This document shows, in pieces, positions 13,383 to 24,397 of a DNA stretch of 64,000 nt; the stretch's first letter is position 1; each line of letters opens with the position of its first letter. The position numbers and the translations under genes were made by a program. Under the pieces are notes generated by a model. The model was not told where the DNA came from. It saw nothing but the letters and a program-made list of their open reading frames with translations, and did not search any database. Source of the stretch: Trema orientale (taxonomy: Eukaryota; Streptophyta; Magnoliopsida; Rosales; Cannabaceae); NCBI GenBank assembly GCA_002914845.1, contig JXTC01000083.1, positions 830,802 through 894,801 of the forward strand, read 5' to 3'.

Positions 13383-15665
13383 TTATATGGTGGCTTCAAT
13401 TTCATCTGAGCTCACAGCTACTCCATTAGGGCCATCTTCTGATCGGAGCTGAGCAGAAACATCATCTATGGCGGAGTTAAGCTGTGCAATCTTCTCAGCC
13501 AACACTTTTCGAGTTTTCTGAAAAGCAAAAATTGCACAAAATATTGTTTCACGTAAGTTTGGTCATGCAAAAATCATACTAAAATTTCAGCACATACGGC
13601 TATGGGTGATTATTTTACATGAGTACCATACAAAGGACAATGGAATATAAACTTAAAAAAAAAAAAAAAAAGGGAACCCTCTTGATTTGGGGTTCAAAAA
13701 TATAACAGCTAACTATATCATAATTCAAAATTTTTTGAAGTACAACTCAATGATTTGGCAGTGAAAAGGCCTCTGAGGAAATGTATAAAAACCATGAACA
13801 AACAAACCAATCGCCAAAACCATAAACACATAACAAGAATGTCTTAAAAACCCAAGCCATAATTCCAACAAAGTAATGAAAGCAGCTAGGAATACAAATA
13901 TGGGGGAAAAGGGCAGGAAAGGTTGCACATTTAAGAATTGAAAAAGAAAATGTCACTTCAGTGCATTCAAGAAACAGAGTAAAGAACAACTTCTCACCTC
14001 CAAAGCCTTTTCTTCATCATAGATGAATTTGGGCAGTTTCCTCATTAAATCCTTTCGGTCAGTTCCAGTCAGTGCTTTGCTGATCTGTTAATTATATAGG
14101 AAAAGAAGTATCAGGAAGATAAATATCTAAACTCCTTAGCTGCACATGGTCATAGAAAAGAAGTAACCCAATGTCCAAAAATCTGCAACATATGAAAATT
14201 CTGCAGAGACCAACTGCTAAATAACTACAAAGCTGAAAGTATAAAACTTACAATGACATATAGTCGATAAATATTGCTCAGGTTATAAATAAAAATGTTT
14301 GACTCTTCACACTACATAGTATATTGTTTCTATGCATTTCTAATAAGCACTATAGTTAACGGGAACCACCTGAGGTGCATATACACAACCCAGTGTGCCA
14401 ACTATAATTCCTCCCAAAACAAAGCCGCCAATAAAGATGCTTGCACTACTTGGCCTGCCACCATCACTGTAATTAAACAAATACGAGACTGGCATCAGCA
14501 TTTCCTTCAAAGCAAGTATATAGCCTAACAACCCCATGTAAAAACATATCTGTGAATCAAAAAGGGGCAAAAAGTACACGGGGGCAATTCATAATCAAAG
14601 AAATATAAAACCTAGACACTTCCATGAGTCAAATGAAATCTGGAGAACGAAATTTTTTTTGAGACCTCTTTTACCATTGAGAGCAATGATTCACATGAAA
14701 ACATGCTATTGAGCGGCTTCACGGAATCTTTAGTACATGAACCATTATTCTATTTTAAGTTTATAAGCAGGAAAAATAACTCTAAATACACATAAACAGC
14801 TTAAAATTGGCCATATCTTATATGAAGTCTTCCAGGCAATTAAACATAGTTAAAAGCAGAACCGATAGAGCAGCTTAAGTTCTACAAAGTAAACAAACTG
14901 TGCCGTACGGCAGGAACCCAAAACGGGAAACCCCAGGTGGGCGATTAACAAGTGATGACAGCAGACCATAATAAACGCAGAAAAGTAAGGAGAGATAGAT
15001 ACCTATAGGCAGCTTGAACTGAGATTGACTTTCTGGAGATAGAGAGTTGAGACTTCTCAGTACGACTGGAATTGAATGACAACTTCGCAGTCCCCAAATA
15101 TTGGTTGGATCGCTTCAGAGGGGAACCTGCCATTGCCATTGCCAATTCCAAAACCAATTACAGCAATAATACTAAACATTTTTAAAACACCCAAAACGCT
15201 TAGATGAAATCCCCTAATAATGCAGTGCCCCAAATATATGGCACCCCCATTCTTACATATATGTATGTTATATTCCATCCCTAACCCCAATTCCACAAAT
15301 TTTTTAGCATATGATATGACCACAATCGGAAATGTGCAGCGTAACTCCAAAATACATAATAGAATTATATACCGAAATTACTTCTATTATTGTTGTTATT
15401 ATTTTTCTTCCCGAGTTGATCTTAGAATAAGTTTGAGCCAAGTAGCATAAGAATTCACGCAGAAAAAGCCCATTATGGAATCCACAGAAAAACGCAAGGA
15501 ATAAACTAATCTAATTATCACCCAAAAAGTTTTAAAGAAAAAAAAACAAAAAACATAAAGAAAAAGGAAGAAATAAAAGAGTGAATATTAGATAGTAGTA
15601 CCGGAAGAGAAGTGGAGTCCTTGAGTATTCTTTGTTATAATCAACGAGTTCGAAACTGCAGTCAT
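13383..15665 (-). CDS. Small plastid membrane protein, At1g42960-like
   Basis: Five exons on the minus strand (15602-15665, 15003-15126, 14370-14466, 13998-14084, 13383-13517) give a 168-aa protein. Residues 1-60 are Ser/Lys/Arg-rich with few acids, like a chloroplast transit peptide (SISVQAAYS near the end). One Gly-rich hydrophobic segment (about 72-92, [20 protein letters not shown]) would span a membrane. The C-terminal ~70 residues are charged and probably coiled ([36 protein letters not shown]). Its length, layout and position next to GAPB match Arabidopsis At1g42960, described as a chloroplast inner-membrane protein, which sits next to GAPB (At1g42970). No biochemical function is assigned. 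The ATG at 15663-15665 is preceded by a (GA)n tract in the probable 5' UTR. Confidence 0.85.
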
Positions 15666-15699
15666 GGTTTGCGCCTTCACGATTAGATTAGATTCAGAG

Positions 15700-15726
15700 A
15701 GAGAGAGAAAGGGAGAGAGACTGTTT

Positions 15727-15765
<39 letters not shown>
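15700..15765. repeat. (GA)n microsatellite in 5' leader
   Basis: AGAGAG runs, on the coding strand (CT)n, lie just upstream of the minus-strand start codon at 15665. The longest pure stretch spans about 15731-15762. Such CT-rich leaders are common in plant genes. Confidence 0.85.
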
Positions 15766-15768
<3 letters not shown>

Positions 15769-15865
15769 GGAGCCAAGACGGTTGAGTTGGGTGTGGGAGG
15801 AGAAAAACAAATGAAATGGCGATAATATCTAAGCTTCGTTTCATTTAATTTGATCAATTTTTATT

Positions 15866-17200
15866 TTGGAAAAATAATTTCACAGTAATACTAAATTAAG
15901 AATGATAGTGTGTGTTGCCAGTACATCATTTATAATGGGTTATCGCCAATGATGCCGTACGATTATATTTATAACCAATTATAATTATAATTGGTCTTAT
16001 ATTTATAATTCACATGTGTCACAGTTTTGGTGCAACGTGGCGGCATTATACCGTATCTTATATGAGATTAGCTGTGGTCTCCAAGCCTTGTTGTACTCCG
16101 CTACACAACGGGTAATGGACCGGCCCAGATTCTTGTACTTCTCATAAATGGGCCTGGTAGCCCCCATTGCTGCTGGTCTCTCATGTTCTCCAAAAATCAG
16201 AATCAACTCTACTATTTTTTTTTTTTGGGGTGTTGGAAAATCAATTATTAATTTTAACTGTATTTGTTTTTAATTACTCTATCATTTTTCGCTGTTGAAA
16301 GTTCATTACTAAGATTCAAATTTACAAATTTTTAAAATTTTTATGAAGTTGATTACATAAATTTATATACCCAAAAAGTGGTCATTATTGGAGCATAAAA
16401 TTAGTTGTTGTATTTTGTTTAGCACTCCCAATAAAATGATATAACCAACCCCGTATTCTCACTTGGCAGGTCTACACATCGAATAGTCTGTCAAAATGGA
16501 TAGAATAATAAGACAACAGCCGCTTCTTATGGTATCTCGCCTAAACATTGGATTCCCTCTAGCTATTAAACCCATAAGCTCATTCCATATTTTTCCCTAG
16601 GACATGGATATCAACTCTCCAACAAATAAACACACATTGTATATACCTTTATTATTTAAAAAAAAAAAAACCAAATGTATACTAGTTCCTTTTTTATAAA
16701 AGAAATTCTCAATGGCCTATGAGGAAAAAACAAAAAAGCTCTTATTTCTCTATGAAGTGTTGAGAAATATTGTACAGAACACTCCCACTTCCCAGTCCCC
16801 CCTAAAGAGAGGACAAAAAAAAAAAAAAAAACTAAAGGGCAAGAGCTTTTTAAATTCCTTTTAAGTGTCACAAGGTGATGTCAATATGATGTGCAAACAT
16901 AATGCTATTTGTTATAACTAAGTCACTAACGAGTAATACTTCATACAGGCTTTAGCCAAACAAAACACATCACTTTCAGATATCTACTTTTGATCATGAC
17001 ATGATTTAGCAATTTCTCAAGCATGCATATACCCAATATAGATCATGAGTGTTCAATTAAAACTGATCTATATTAAAATGCATTACGTGAATGTATACTA
17101 CTTCAGGATTATGTGTATATTTTGAGTCATAAAATATAAAGAATCCGTGACTAGAAAAATGAACAATTAAGCGAGAGTACTATAAAATATAAATTATAAA
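15866..17200. other. Intergenic, no gene recognised
   Basis: AT-rich spacer. It contains a repeated AATTATAATTATAATTGG segment near 15970 and poly-A/T runs. An open frame at 16003-16206 (minus) is short and unlike any family I know. No RNA gene was seen. Confidence 0.4.
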
Positions 17201-17713
17201 GGGTTAATCAATGGCACGAATGTTCCTTGAACTATTCAATCTATTGCAATTTTAGTCCTCAAAGTTTCAATTGTAAATAATTAACCCCTAAATTTTTTGA
17301 TTTGTAGTAATTTAGCTGATGAACTATCTAAATTGGAATTTGTTGTTAAATTTTTTACCAAAAATACATATGAGAAGTACGTGGTGGCATCTAAAAGTAT
17401 ATTTGAAAGGTAATTCGGAAATTTCAAGTATAAAAATGATCAATTACTGAAAATTTTTCTCTATATTTGCAGTTTCAAAATCCTAAAAAATGTAAATTAT
17501 ACATATTTTTCTTTGAATACACTTTCAGATTCTACAATGTGTTTCTCACGTGTATTTTTAACTAGAAATTTAATAGCAAGTTGCAATTTAGACAGTACAT
17601 GAATCAAATTATTTCAAATCGGAAAGTTCAATAACTTAATTACCACAATTAAAGCTTTGATGATCAAATTATTACAAGTTGGATAATTCATGGATCATTT
17701 GTGCCATAAACCC
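17201..17713. mobile_element. MITE with ~30-bp terminal inverted repeats
   Basis: The left end GGGTTAATCAATGGCACGAATG and the reversed right end GGGTTTATGGCACAAATG are clearly related, and the match continues (TTCCTTGAACTATTCAA against ATCCATGAATTATCCAA). About 513 bp, non-coding. The flanks share a TTATAA word, but I could not fix a target duplication length, so the superfamily is open. Confidence 0.65.
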
Positions 17714-18454
17714 AGTTATAATTTAACTGAAACGAGCAATGAGCTATATCCTGATAAAAAAACCAACAAAGAGATAGGTTTAATGAACAACTCTTTAATC
17801 GATCTGTGTATCCTAAACCAATCAAACCCAACACTAAGTTCTAAACCTTCTCCACAGTTTGGCGTACGTTATCGGTTGAAATCTATGTTATTGATGATCC
17901 TAAATAAAATAAATCAGGTAACAATTAAAGTTGAATGCTAAAGTATTATTGTATAAATAACTTGGCAAAAAAAGTTCCAAGTATTATTGATGTGTGTTTG
18001 TTGGATGTCATTCTCTTCCTTTGGCTGCAATAGCCGGCCTGATTTTTAATATATACACTACACATATTGAAATGATCTCTCAGTTTTACAAACCTCAACA
18101 CTACTTAGTCCTAGTACACCGAATACCGACCATGCATTTCGGCCCCATTACAGAAAAGACATCAATTATAAGACAATTACCTCGTAGCGTGTAGTGAGAA
18201 AACAAAGCTAAAACAAAAGTGAACCTCAAATAAAATTGATTCGCCAAAACAAAACTACTGCAAACGCGCTATTGATCCTATATTATTTATGTTCATCCCT
18301 TCTTCCACTGCTTATAATAAGCCTAGTTATTCCCCTGACTGCCTTAGAAAATCAAAAGCCAACTTTCAATTAGCACTGGTTTAATTTGATGATCAGTACT
18401 AACTGATTAACCGTTTTAAAATCTTAATTATATTAAGCATTATATAGCTAAGGC
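17714..18454. other. Upstream region of the first MLO gene
   Basis: This is the presumed promoter of the plus-strand MLO gene starting at 18455. It is AT-rich. The open frames 17690-17941 and 17994-18194 show no family features. No specific motif is claimed. Confidence 0.35.
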
Positions 18455-21400
18455 ATGGCAGCTGGTGCTCCGGGAGAAAGGACTCTTAAAGAGACACCCA
18501 CATGGGCTGTTGCTCTTGTTTGTGCAGTTTTTGTTATCATATCTGTACTCATAGAACATGCAATTCATTCTCTCGGAAAGGTATATCTCATAGTATAGTA
18601 CTGCGCCCTCTTTTTTCTTTTTTTTTTTTTTGTTCCTAAAAGTAATCATCGTAGTAAATTACCTCCTGTTTTTTGTATTATTGTACAGTTGTTCCAGAAG
18701 CGACATAAGAAGGCCATGACCGAAGCCCTGGAGAAAATTAAAGCTGGTGATCATATTTTGTTATTATATTATATAGTACTATGTTGAATATTGTTAAAAA
18801 TATGTCTATGTTGAATATTGTTAAAAATATGTCTATATAATTTAATTAGTAGTACTAATATTTTTGCAAGGACAGAGCTAATGCTACTGGGGTTTATATC
18901 TCTGCTACTGACCGTGGGGACAACATATGTTGCCAAAATATGCATCCCAAAAAGGTTTGGAGATGTTATGCTTCCATGCAAGTTACCAAAGAACAAAGTC
19001 AACACTGGTGGCGGTGATGACAATAATGACAGGAGAAAGTTGCTTTCTTATATCTATGCTGAACAAGAGGAGGAAATTATATGGCGCAGAGCCTTGGCAT
19101 CAGCGGCCAGCAAAGATGACTACTGCACCAAATATGTAACTAAGATATATTACATATGTATATGTTTATCAGATTATGATAATTTATTATATATATTTAT
19201 TTATTTATTTTTAATATATAGTTTTTATTTGCATTATGAGATGGTAATTGATGTGGTCCTCCAATTTGTTTTTGTGGAAATTAGGGCAAAGTTCCATTGA
19301 TTACCTATACAGGAGTGCACCAGTTGCATATATTCATCTTCGTCCTTGCAGTGTTTCATGTTCTCTATAGCGTTATTACCATCGTCTTGGGAAAAGCCAA
19401 AGTAAGTTTAGTTCAAAACGATCTCAAATCCCTGGAATTTTTCAATTCTATTAAATTAATAATATTCTAATTTATGAGTTATTAAAAATTAAAAGGTAAT
19501 AGTTCTCCCTTTATAAAAAAAAAAGGGAGTACGTAGCTCATTTTAATTATATGATTAATGTGCCTGCTTTTTAGGTGATTTTTTTGGGTACTTTGACCGC
19601 GTCCGCTTAGTTTTTGGTGTCAAAGACAACTAAGTTCCATATGTATGTATATAAAATAATCATATTATTTAATCAGATAAATGTGGCTGTAACTATTGAA
19701 CAGATGAAGAAATGGAAGGTTTGGGAATCGGAAACATCGTCCTTGGAATATCAGTTTACCAATGGTATTCTTGTTTCTTAAGGCTCTTTTTGTTTTTTAA
19801 CTTTTTTTTTTCTTCATACACGACATGGCATGGGCTAATTAGTTAAATAGCTTTTTTTTTTCCCCCCTTCAAAATACGGTTAAAATAAAAAGACCAACAC
19901 CAAAATATCACTCAGTCTAATTTGCAACTAAATAATCATTCAGTGATTAGGCTGAGTAGCAGTTTTGGGAGATGAAACTAAAATTCATATGTAGCAAGGT
20001 TTGCAGTTTTCACTAAAGAAACTGGTACAAAACTAGTCATGTTGATGACTAAATCACTTGTTAACCAAGCCCAATACTTTGGTCACGACTCATTAAGTTA
20101 GTAATGGGCCAAATGTTTTGTTCCCAGATCCTGAGAGATTCAGGTTTACTCGTCAAACTTCCTTTGTGAGACGTCACTCTGGTCTTTCCAGAACACCCGG
20201 AATTAGATGGATTGTGAGTCAGAAATAACATTTTCTTTTATTCCTTAACTAAGAAAGTTGTCGTTTTCCTTTATTTATATATAAAGCTAGTTTTGGAAAT
20301 TTTACAGGTGGCATTTGTCAGACAATTTTTTAATTCGGTAACGAAAGTGGACTATATGACAATGCGTCATGGTTTTATAAATGTAAGTACTCTTTTTCAT
20401 GACACAACTTGTTACAAATAATTTACTTTTATTTAATTCGGTAATTCTGACAAAATTTAACCAAGCATTATACGATATCCTCTGACAAAGGCAGGCGCAT
20501 TTTGCTCCAAATAGCAAATTTGACTTCTGCAAGTATATAAAGAGATCAATGGAAGATGATTTCAAGATGGTCGTTGGTATTAGGTCTCTCTTAAAACTTT
20601 CATGCCTTTTTGACTGTTAAGTTCTTGGAAATTAAATGAGTGAATTTATAATTATGGCGGTTAATCTTTCTATGCTTTATCACAATTCAAGATGGTCGTT
20701 GGTACTGTTCATAATATTTTGTCGTAGCTAGCTAAACTTTATATACTAACAACATATACATTACTTGATTTTGCAGCATACCCTTATGGATCTCTGCCGT
20801 CATCTTCTTACTTCTAAATGTTTACAGTAAACTCCATCTCTGTTATCCATTTATATATAGTCAAATATACAATGTGTATATATATATATATACTTGATGT
20901 GTTGTTTACTTGTGCAGAATGGTACACGCTCACCTGGTTATCATTTGCGCCACTCGTTGTAAGCTAAAAAATTTATAAACTAGTATTACCTAATAATCTT
21001 TACAACAATTATAAATTATAATGGGAATGATTCTGGATAAATGGTGTCCAAATAAAGGGTTTAAATTTATACGTAATTTTATTTTATGCAGATTATTCTC
21101 TTAGTGGGCGCGAAGCTGGAACTTATAATGATGGAGATGGCTCAAGAAATCCAAGACCGAACAACTGTTGTGAAAGGAGCTCCTATAGTAGAGCCCAGCA
21201 ACAAGTATTTCTGGTTTAATCGCCCTGAATGGATTCTCCTCTTGATCCATTTCACTTTATTCCAGGTCAAATGTTTAATTTAATTATTTAAATTAACTAA
21301 ATCAAAGAAAAATATTGGACTAAACAAATTAATGCGTAGATTTACTAATTAACTTTTTTTTACTTACTCAACAAATTAATGCGTAGATTTACTAATTAAC

Positions 21401-22198
21401 TTTTTTTTACTTACTCAACAGAATGCGTTTCAACTGGCATATTTCCTATGGACATGGGTAAATAATTAATCTTGTACTTTTTAAGTTAGAACCATGTCAA
21501 TTATCATACTTGCAATTAAACTTGTTCCTAATAAAATGAATAAAAATGCAGTACGAATTCGGGCTCAAATCGTGCTTCCACGAAAACTTACCAGCAATTC
21601 TGATAAGGGTTTTTGTGGGGATAGCCCTACAAATCCTATGCAGTTACATTACATTCCCGCTCTATGCATTAATAACACAAGTAGAGATTCTATGACTTGA
21701 ACTTTCTATATTCATATATGTTCATTTTTATTATGTTAAGTGCTTTATTCTTATAAACATTGTGTGTGCGTGTGCGTGTGTGTGTATATGAAGATGGGAT
21801 CTCACATGAAGAAAGCAATCTTTGAAGAGCAAACGGCAAAAGCACTAAAGAAATGGCAAAAGTCCGCTATGGCAAGAAAGAAACAGAGGAAGACTTCGGT
21901 TGATATGAACGCTTCTTCTTCTTCTGGATTATTCATGAGCGGTGAGAACACCCCAAGCCAGGGCACGTCGCCCCTGCATTTGCTCCACAACCATAAACAC
22001 AGGTCTAGTACTACTCCTCAATCCGACATTGAAAGTGTGGTCAATTCTCCAAGGTCTTACCAATCCGAAACCGATCTCTCCGATATCGAGAATTCGATGC
22101 ATGAGAGGCGTGCCTCAAGATCATCACAACCACAAGAACAACCTCATCAAGGAAATCGAGAGCCTCATAGCATGGATTTCTCCTTTGTTAAGCCCTGA
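18455..22198 (+). CDS. MLO: MLO-family seven-transmembrane protein, powdery-mildew-susceptibility (MLO2/6/12) type
   Basis: MLO proteins are plasma-membrane, calmodulin-binding seven-TM proteins acting as calcium channels; clade V members are needed for powdery mildew entry. The fourteen exons are 18455-18580, 18689-18746, 18876-19135, 19285-19401, 19704-19764, 20128-20213, 20308-20382, 20495-20583, 20777-20826, 20918-20958, 21092-21265, 21422-21457, 21552-21680 and 21794-22198, giving 568 aa. It starts with the family pattern ETPTWAVA. The calmodulin-binding helix has Trp at about residue 455 ([11 protein letters not shown]). Clade V-like signs are [21 protein letters not shown], the C-terminal [12 protein letters not shown] and the terminal DFSFVKP. 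The clade call is from recalled motifs, not a tree. Exon 13 covers what is two exons in the other MLO gene in this window. The acceptor of exon 14 follows a (GT)n tract and is weak. Confidence 0.93.
18781..18834. repeat. 27-bp tandem duplication in MLO intron 2
   Basis: ATGTTGAATATTGTTAAAAA plus TATGTCT occurs twice in exact tandem (18781-18807 and 18808-18834), inside intron 2 of the first MLO gene. Confidence 0.9.
21325..21420. repeat. 47-bp tandem duplication at the end of MLO intron 11
   Basis: CAAATTAATGCGTAGATTTA and the following bases, through TTTTTTTTACTTACTCAA, are repeated with a 47-bp period. The second copy ends in the used acceptor CAACAG (before exon 12 at 21422). The first copy ends CAACAA, so it duplicates the branch and pyrimidine tract without an AG. 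Confidence 0.85.
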
Positions 22199-24000
22199 AA
22201 GTTTCAAACAACACAACGGCTTTTCATCAACTTGGTTTGCTGTTTTAGATATTAAATTAGTTGCATAGCTGGATTTGTTTTCCTTGTGCCACTATAATTT
22301 TAATCTTTGTAAGTAATGTCTTGGCTTGCTAGTGTGCCATTTTAGACATATTTTAGCCTCGGATGTTATAAGTTATAAAGTAGGTACTTTTTGTTAGTGG
22401 TGTTGTTGGTGTTAAGAGGCCATCATATTTGAACTTGAATCTCTCTGTCTTAGATATTGTTGCTTCGAATGTCGAATCCAACTCAACACACCCACATAAT
22501 TGAGTTGAGGCTTAGAGCCCAAAAAATCATGATCCAAATGCGAAAATACTTTAGATTATTGGGACTTTTAAAAAAAAAAAAAAAAGTTTTTCAGAAGTAC
22601 TAGTTCTCATTTCTCAGCACTTAATTTTGTCTTTGTGCTGTGAAGTAGTATCTTTCTCATTATTAAAATGCCAAACTGGAAGTTGAGGAATTCACTAGGA
22701 TATTAAAAAGAAAAGCGCAACATGCCAAACACATAATGGGTGTCACTTTAATACAAAAAATAATAATAATAATAATTGGATTATAATATAAAAAAATGCC
22801 ACAACATAAGGTTGTCTCTGGCTTCTGGCTACTTCCTGCAAGGAAGGTTTAGAAGGAAAGAAAGAAAGAAGGTATAAACAATCAAAAATCACTAATCTAA
22901 TTGAGAAAACACCTCAATGTTATGATAAATGAAGGGTCCACGTTCCCCCTAACATTATAAAATTTATCACTAAAGCGTTAGCGATAAACCAACACATGCT
23001 TTTAGACAAAAATCAAGCCACAAGTTGGAAAAAATAGTAACCTACAATTATTAGAGTAGCGTTTAGGCCAAGCATCTTCGGCAAGTCAAACTGCGTATAT
23101 AGTTTTAATATTTATTAGAATTTTAACAAATTCACCGCACATCTAATCTCCATACGAAATATTTTATTGGAATACTTTATAACATTTTCTCCATAATTTA
23201 TTTGGTGAGATTTAAAGAATTCTTTTTTTTTTTTTTTTGACGAAAGAATTAAAGAATTCTAAGTGTGTTAATTTTTTTCCCATTTGTCAAAATTGGAATT
23301 AATGTCCTTATAAAAATGACCATATTGCTAATGCAAATTGTGTAGTTTTCAAATATTCCATGTCAAATCTTAATAAAACAATGCAAAGAAATTTAATTGG
23401 ATGATTATTCTTTTATATAGGGAAATTTTTATTCTATAAAAAGAGAAAAAAAAAAAAAAGCTAAGGGGATACTTCTTAGATAGTTGAAAAAAAGAAAAAA
23501 ATATTAGGAAACTTGAAATGAAGGGAAACAATTAGTTTAAAATATTATGTTGTTAATGCGGATACCATTAGTTTTGGCACTTGGATACGTGGGCCATACC
23601 CTGATATTTGACCAGTCAGTTAACGGAAAGATTTAGAAAAGATGAAAAGTGGAAAGAAATTCATAAAAGGTCTAAATCACCGGAATTATCCTATCAGATA
23701 ACGTGATGGATTTTGATGGACGGTCATGATATCTCGTGACAGGTTAAGAAAGGCATGGGTGGGGTCCACCCAAAAATAAAATCTCTCTCTCTCTCTCTTT
23801 AACCAGAATATTATGTGATTCTTACTGGCCCGGAGAATATTGCGTATTAATTATTGATTATTGACCCCCATGAAAATGAAAATGAAAATGAAAATGAAGA
23901 GTTGTAATTTTAAATTTTTTTTTTTAAAAAAAAAAAAGAAAGAAAGAAAGAAAGAAAAGATTGGTTTACTTTGGGGTCAGCAAAATGAAGGGAGGGGTCG
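22199..24000. other. Spacer between first MLO gene and the acyltransferase gene
   Basis: This should include the MLO 3' UTR (to about 22330) and then AT-rich non-coding DNA. It holds short simple repeats (AAT near 22765, GAAAAT x5 near 23872-23900, GAAA near 23937-23957) and poly-A/T runs. No gene recognised. Confidence 0.4.
23872..23957. repeat. Simple repeats (GAAAAT)5 and (GAAA)n
   Basis: ATGAAAATGAAAATGAAAAT is followed by poly-T/poly-A and (GAAA)5-6, about 450 bp upstream of the acyltransferase start. Confidence 0.85.
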
Positions 24001-24397
24001 CCGGCATATTGAGAGTAACTAACAGAGAGAGTGTCGTTTAGTTTTACCATAGACACCGCACACTTCTCAAACTCTCAACACACATAGTCTATGCACTTTC
24101 CTCCTTCTTCTTCTTCTTCTTCTTCGTCTTCTTCTTCTTAGTTCTTCCCAAGCTCCATTGCTATTGTGCCATTCCATCTCTCTTACAGTTTAAACCCTAG
24201 AACATTCGAAAACCGTCTCGAGATGGGCTTTCCCATCTGGGTTTACATTGGCCTTGGATTTTAGTGTCAGTTCTAAACCAGTTGCTGAGAGATATTTCGA
24301 GTTGGATTTTTCATTCCGGGTTGGCTCGAACTGGTTTGGACGGTCTTTTTTGTTAGATGGTGTTGACCGTTAACCAGTTTAGAGTTGGTTCTCGGTC
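24001..24397 (+). promoter_or_regulatory. Pyrimidine-rich 5' leader of the acyltransferase gene
   Basis: A (CTT)n tract at about 24099-24140 is followed by AAACCCTAG-type sequence (telo-box-like, about 24191) and roughly 200 bp of AT-poorer sequence before the ATG at 24398. It looks like a transcribed leader; the start site is not determined. Confidence 0.4.

Noticed and set aside
15700-15765. Possible CRISPR-like or structured repeat
   Set aside because: Simple dinucleotide microsatellite; no spacers; eukaryotic sequence.
16003-16206. 67-codon minus frame
   Set aside because: Short, no family match that I recognise, no splice or start support.
17690-18194. Two plus-strand frames before the first MLO
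   Set aside because: Partly inside a MITE; low complexity; no protein features.
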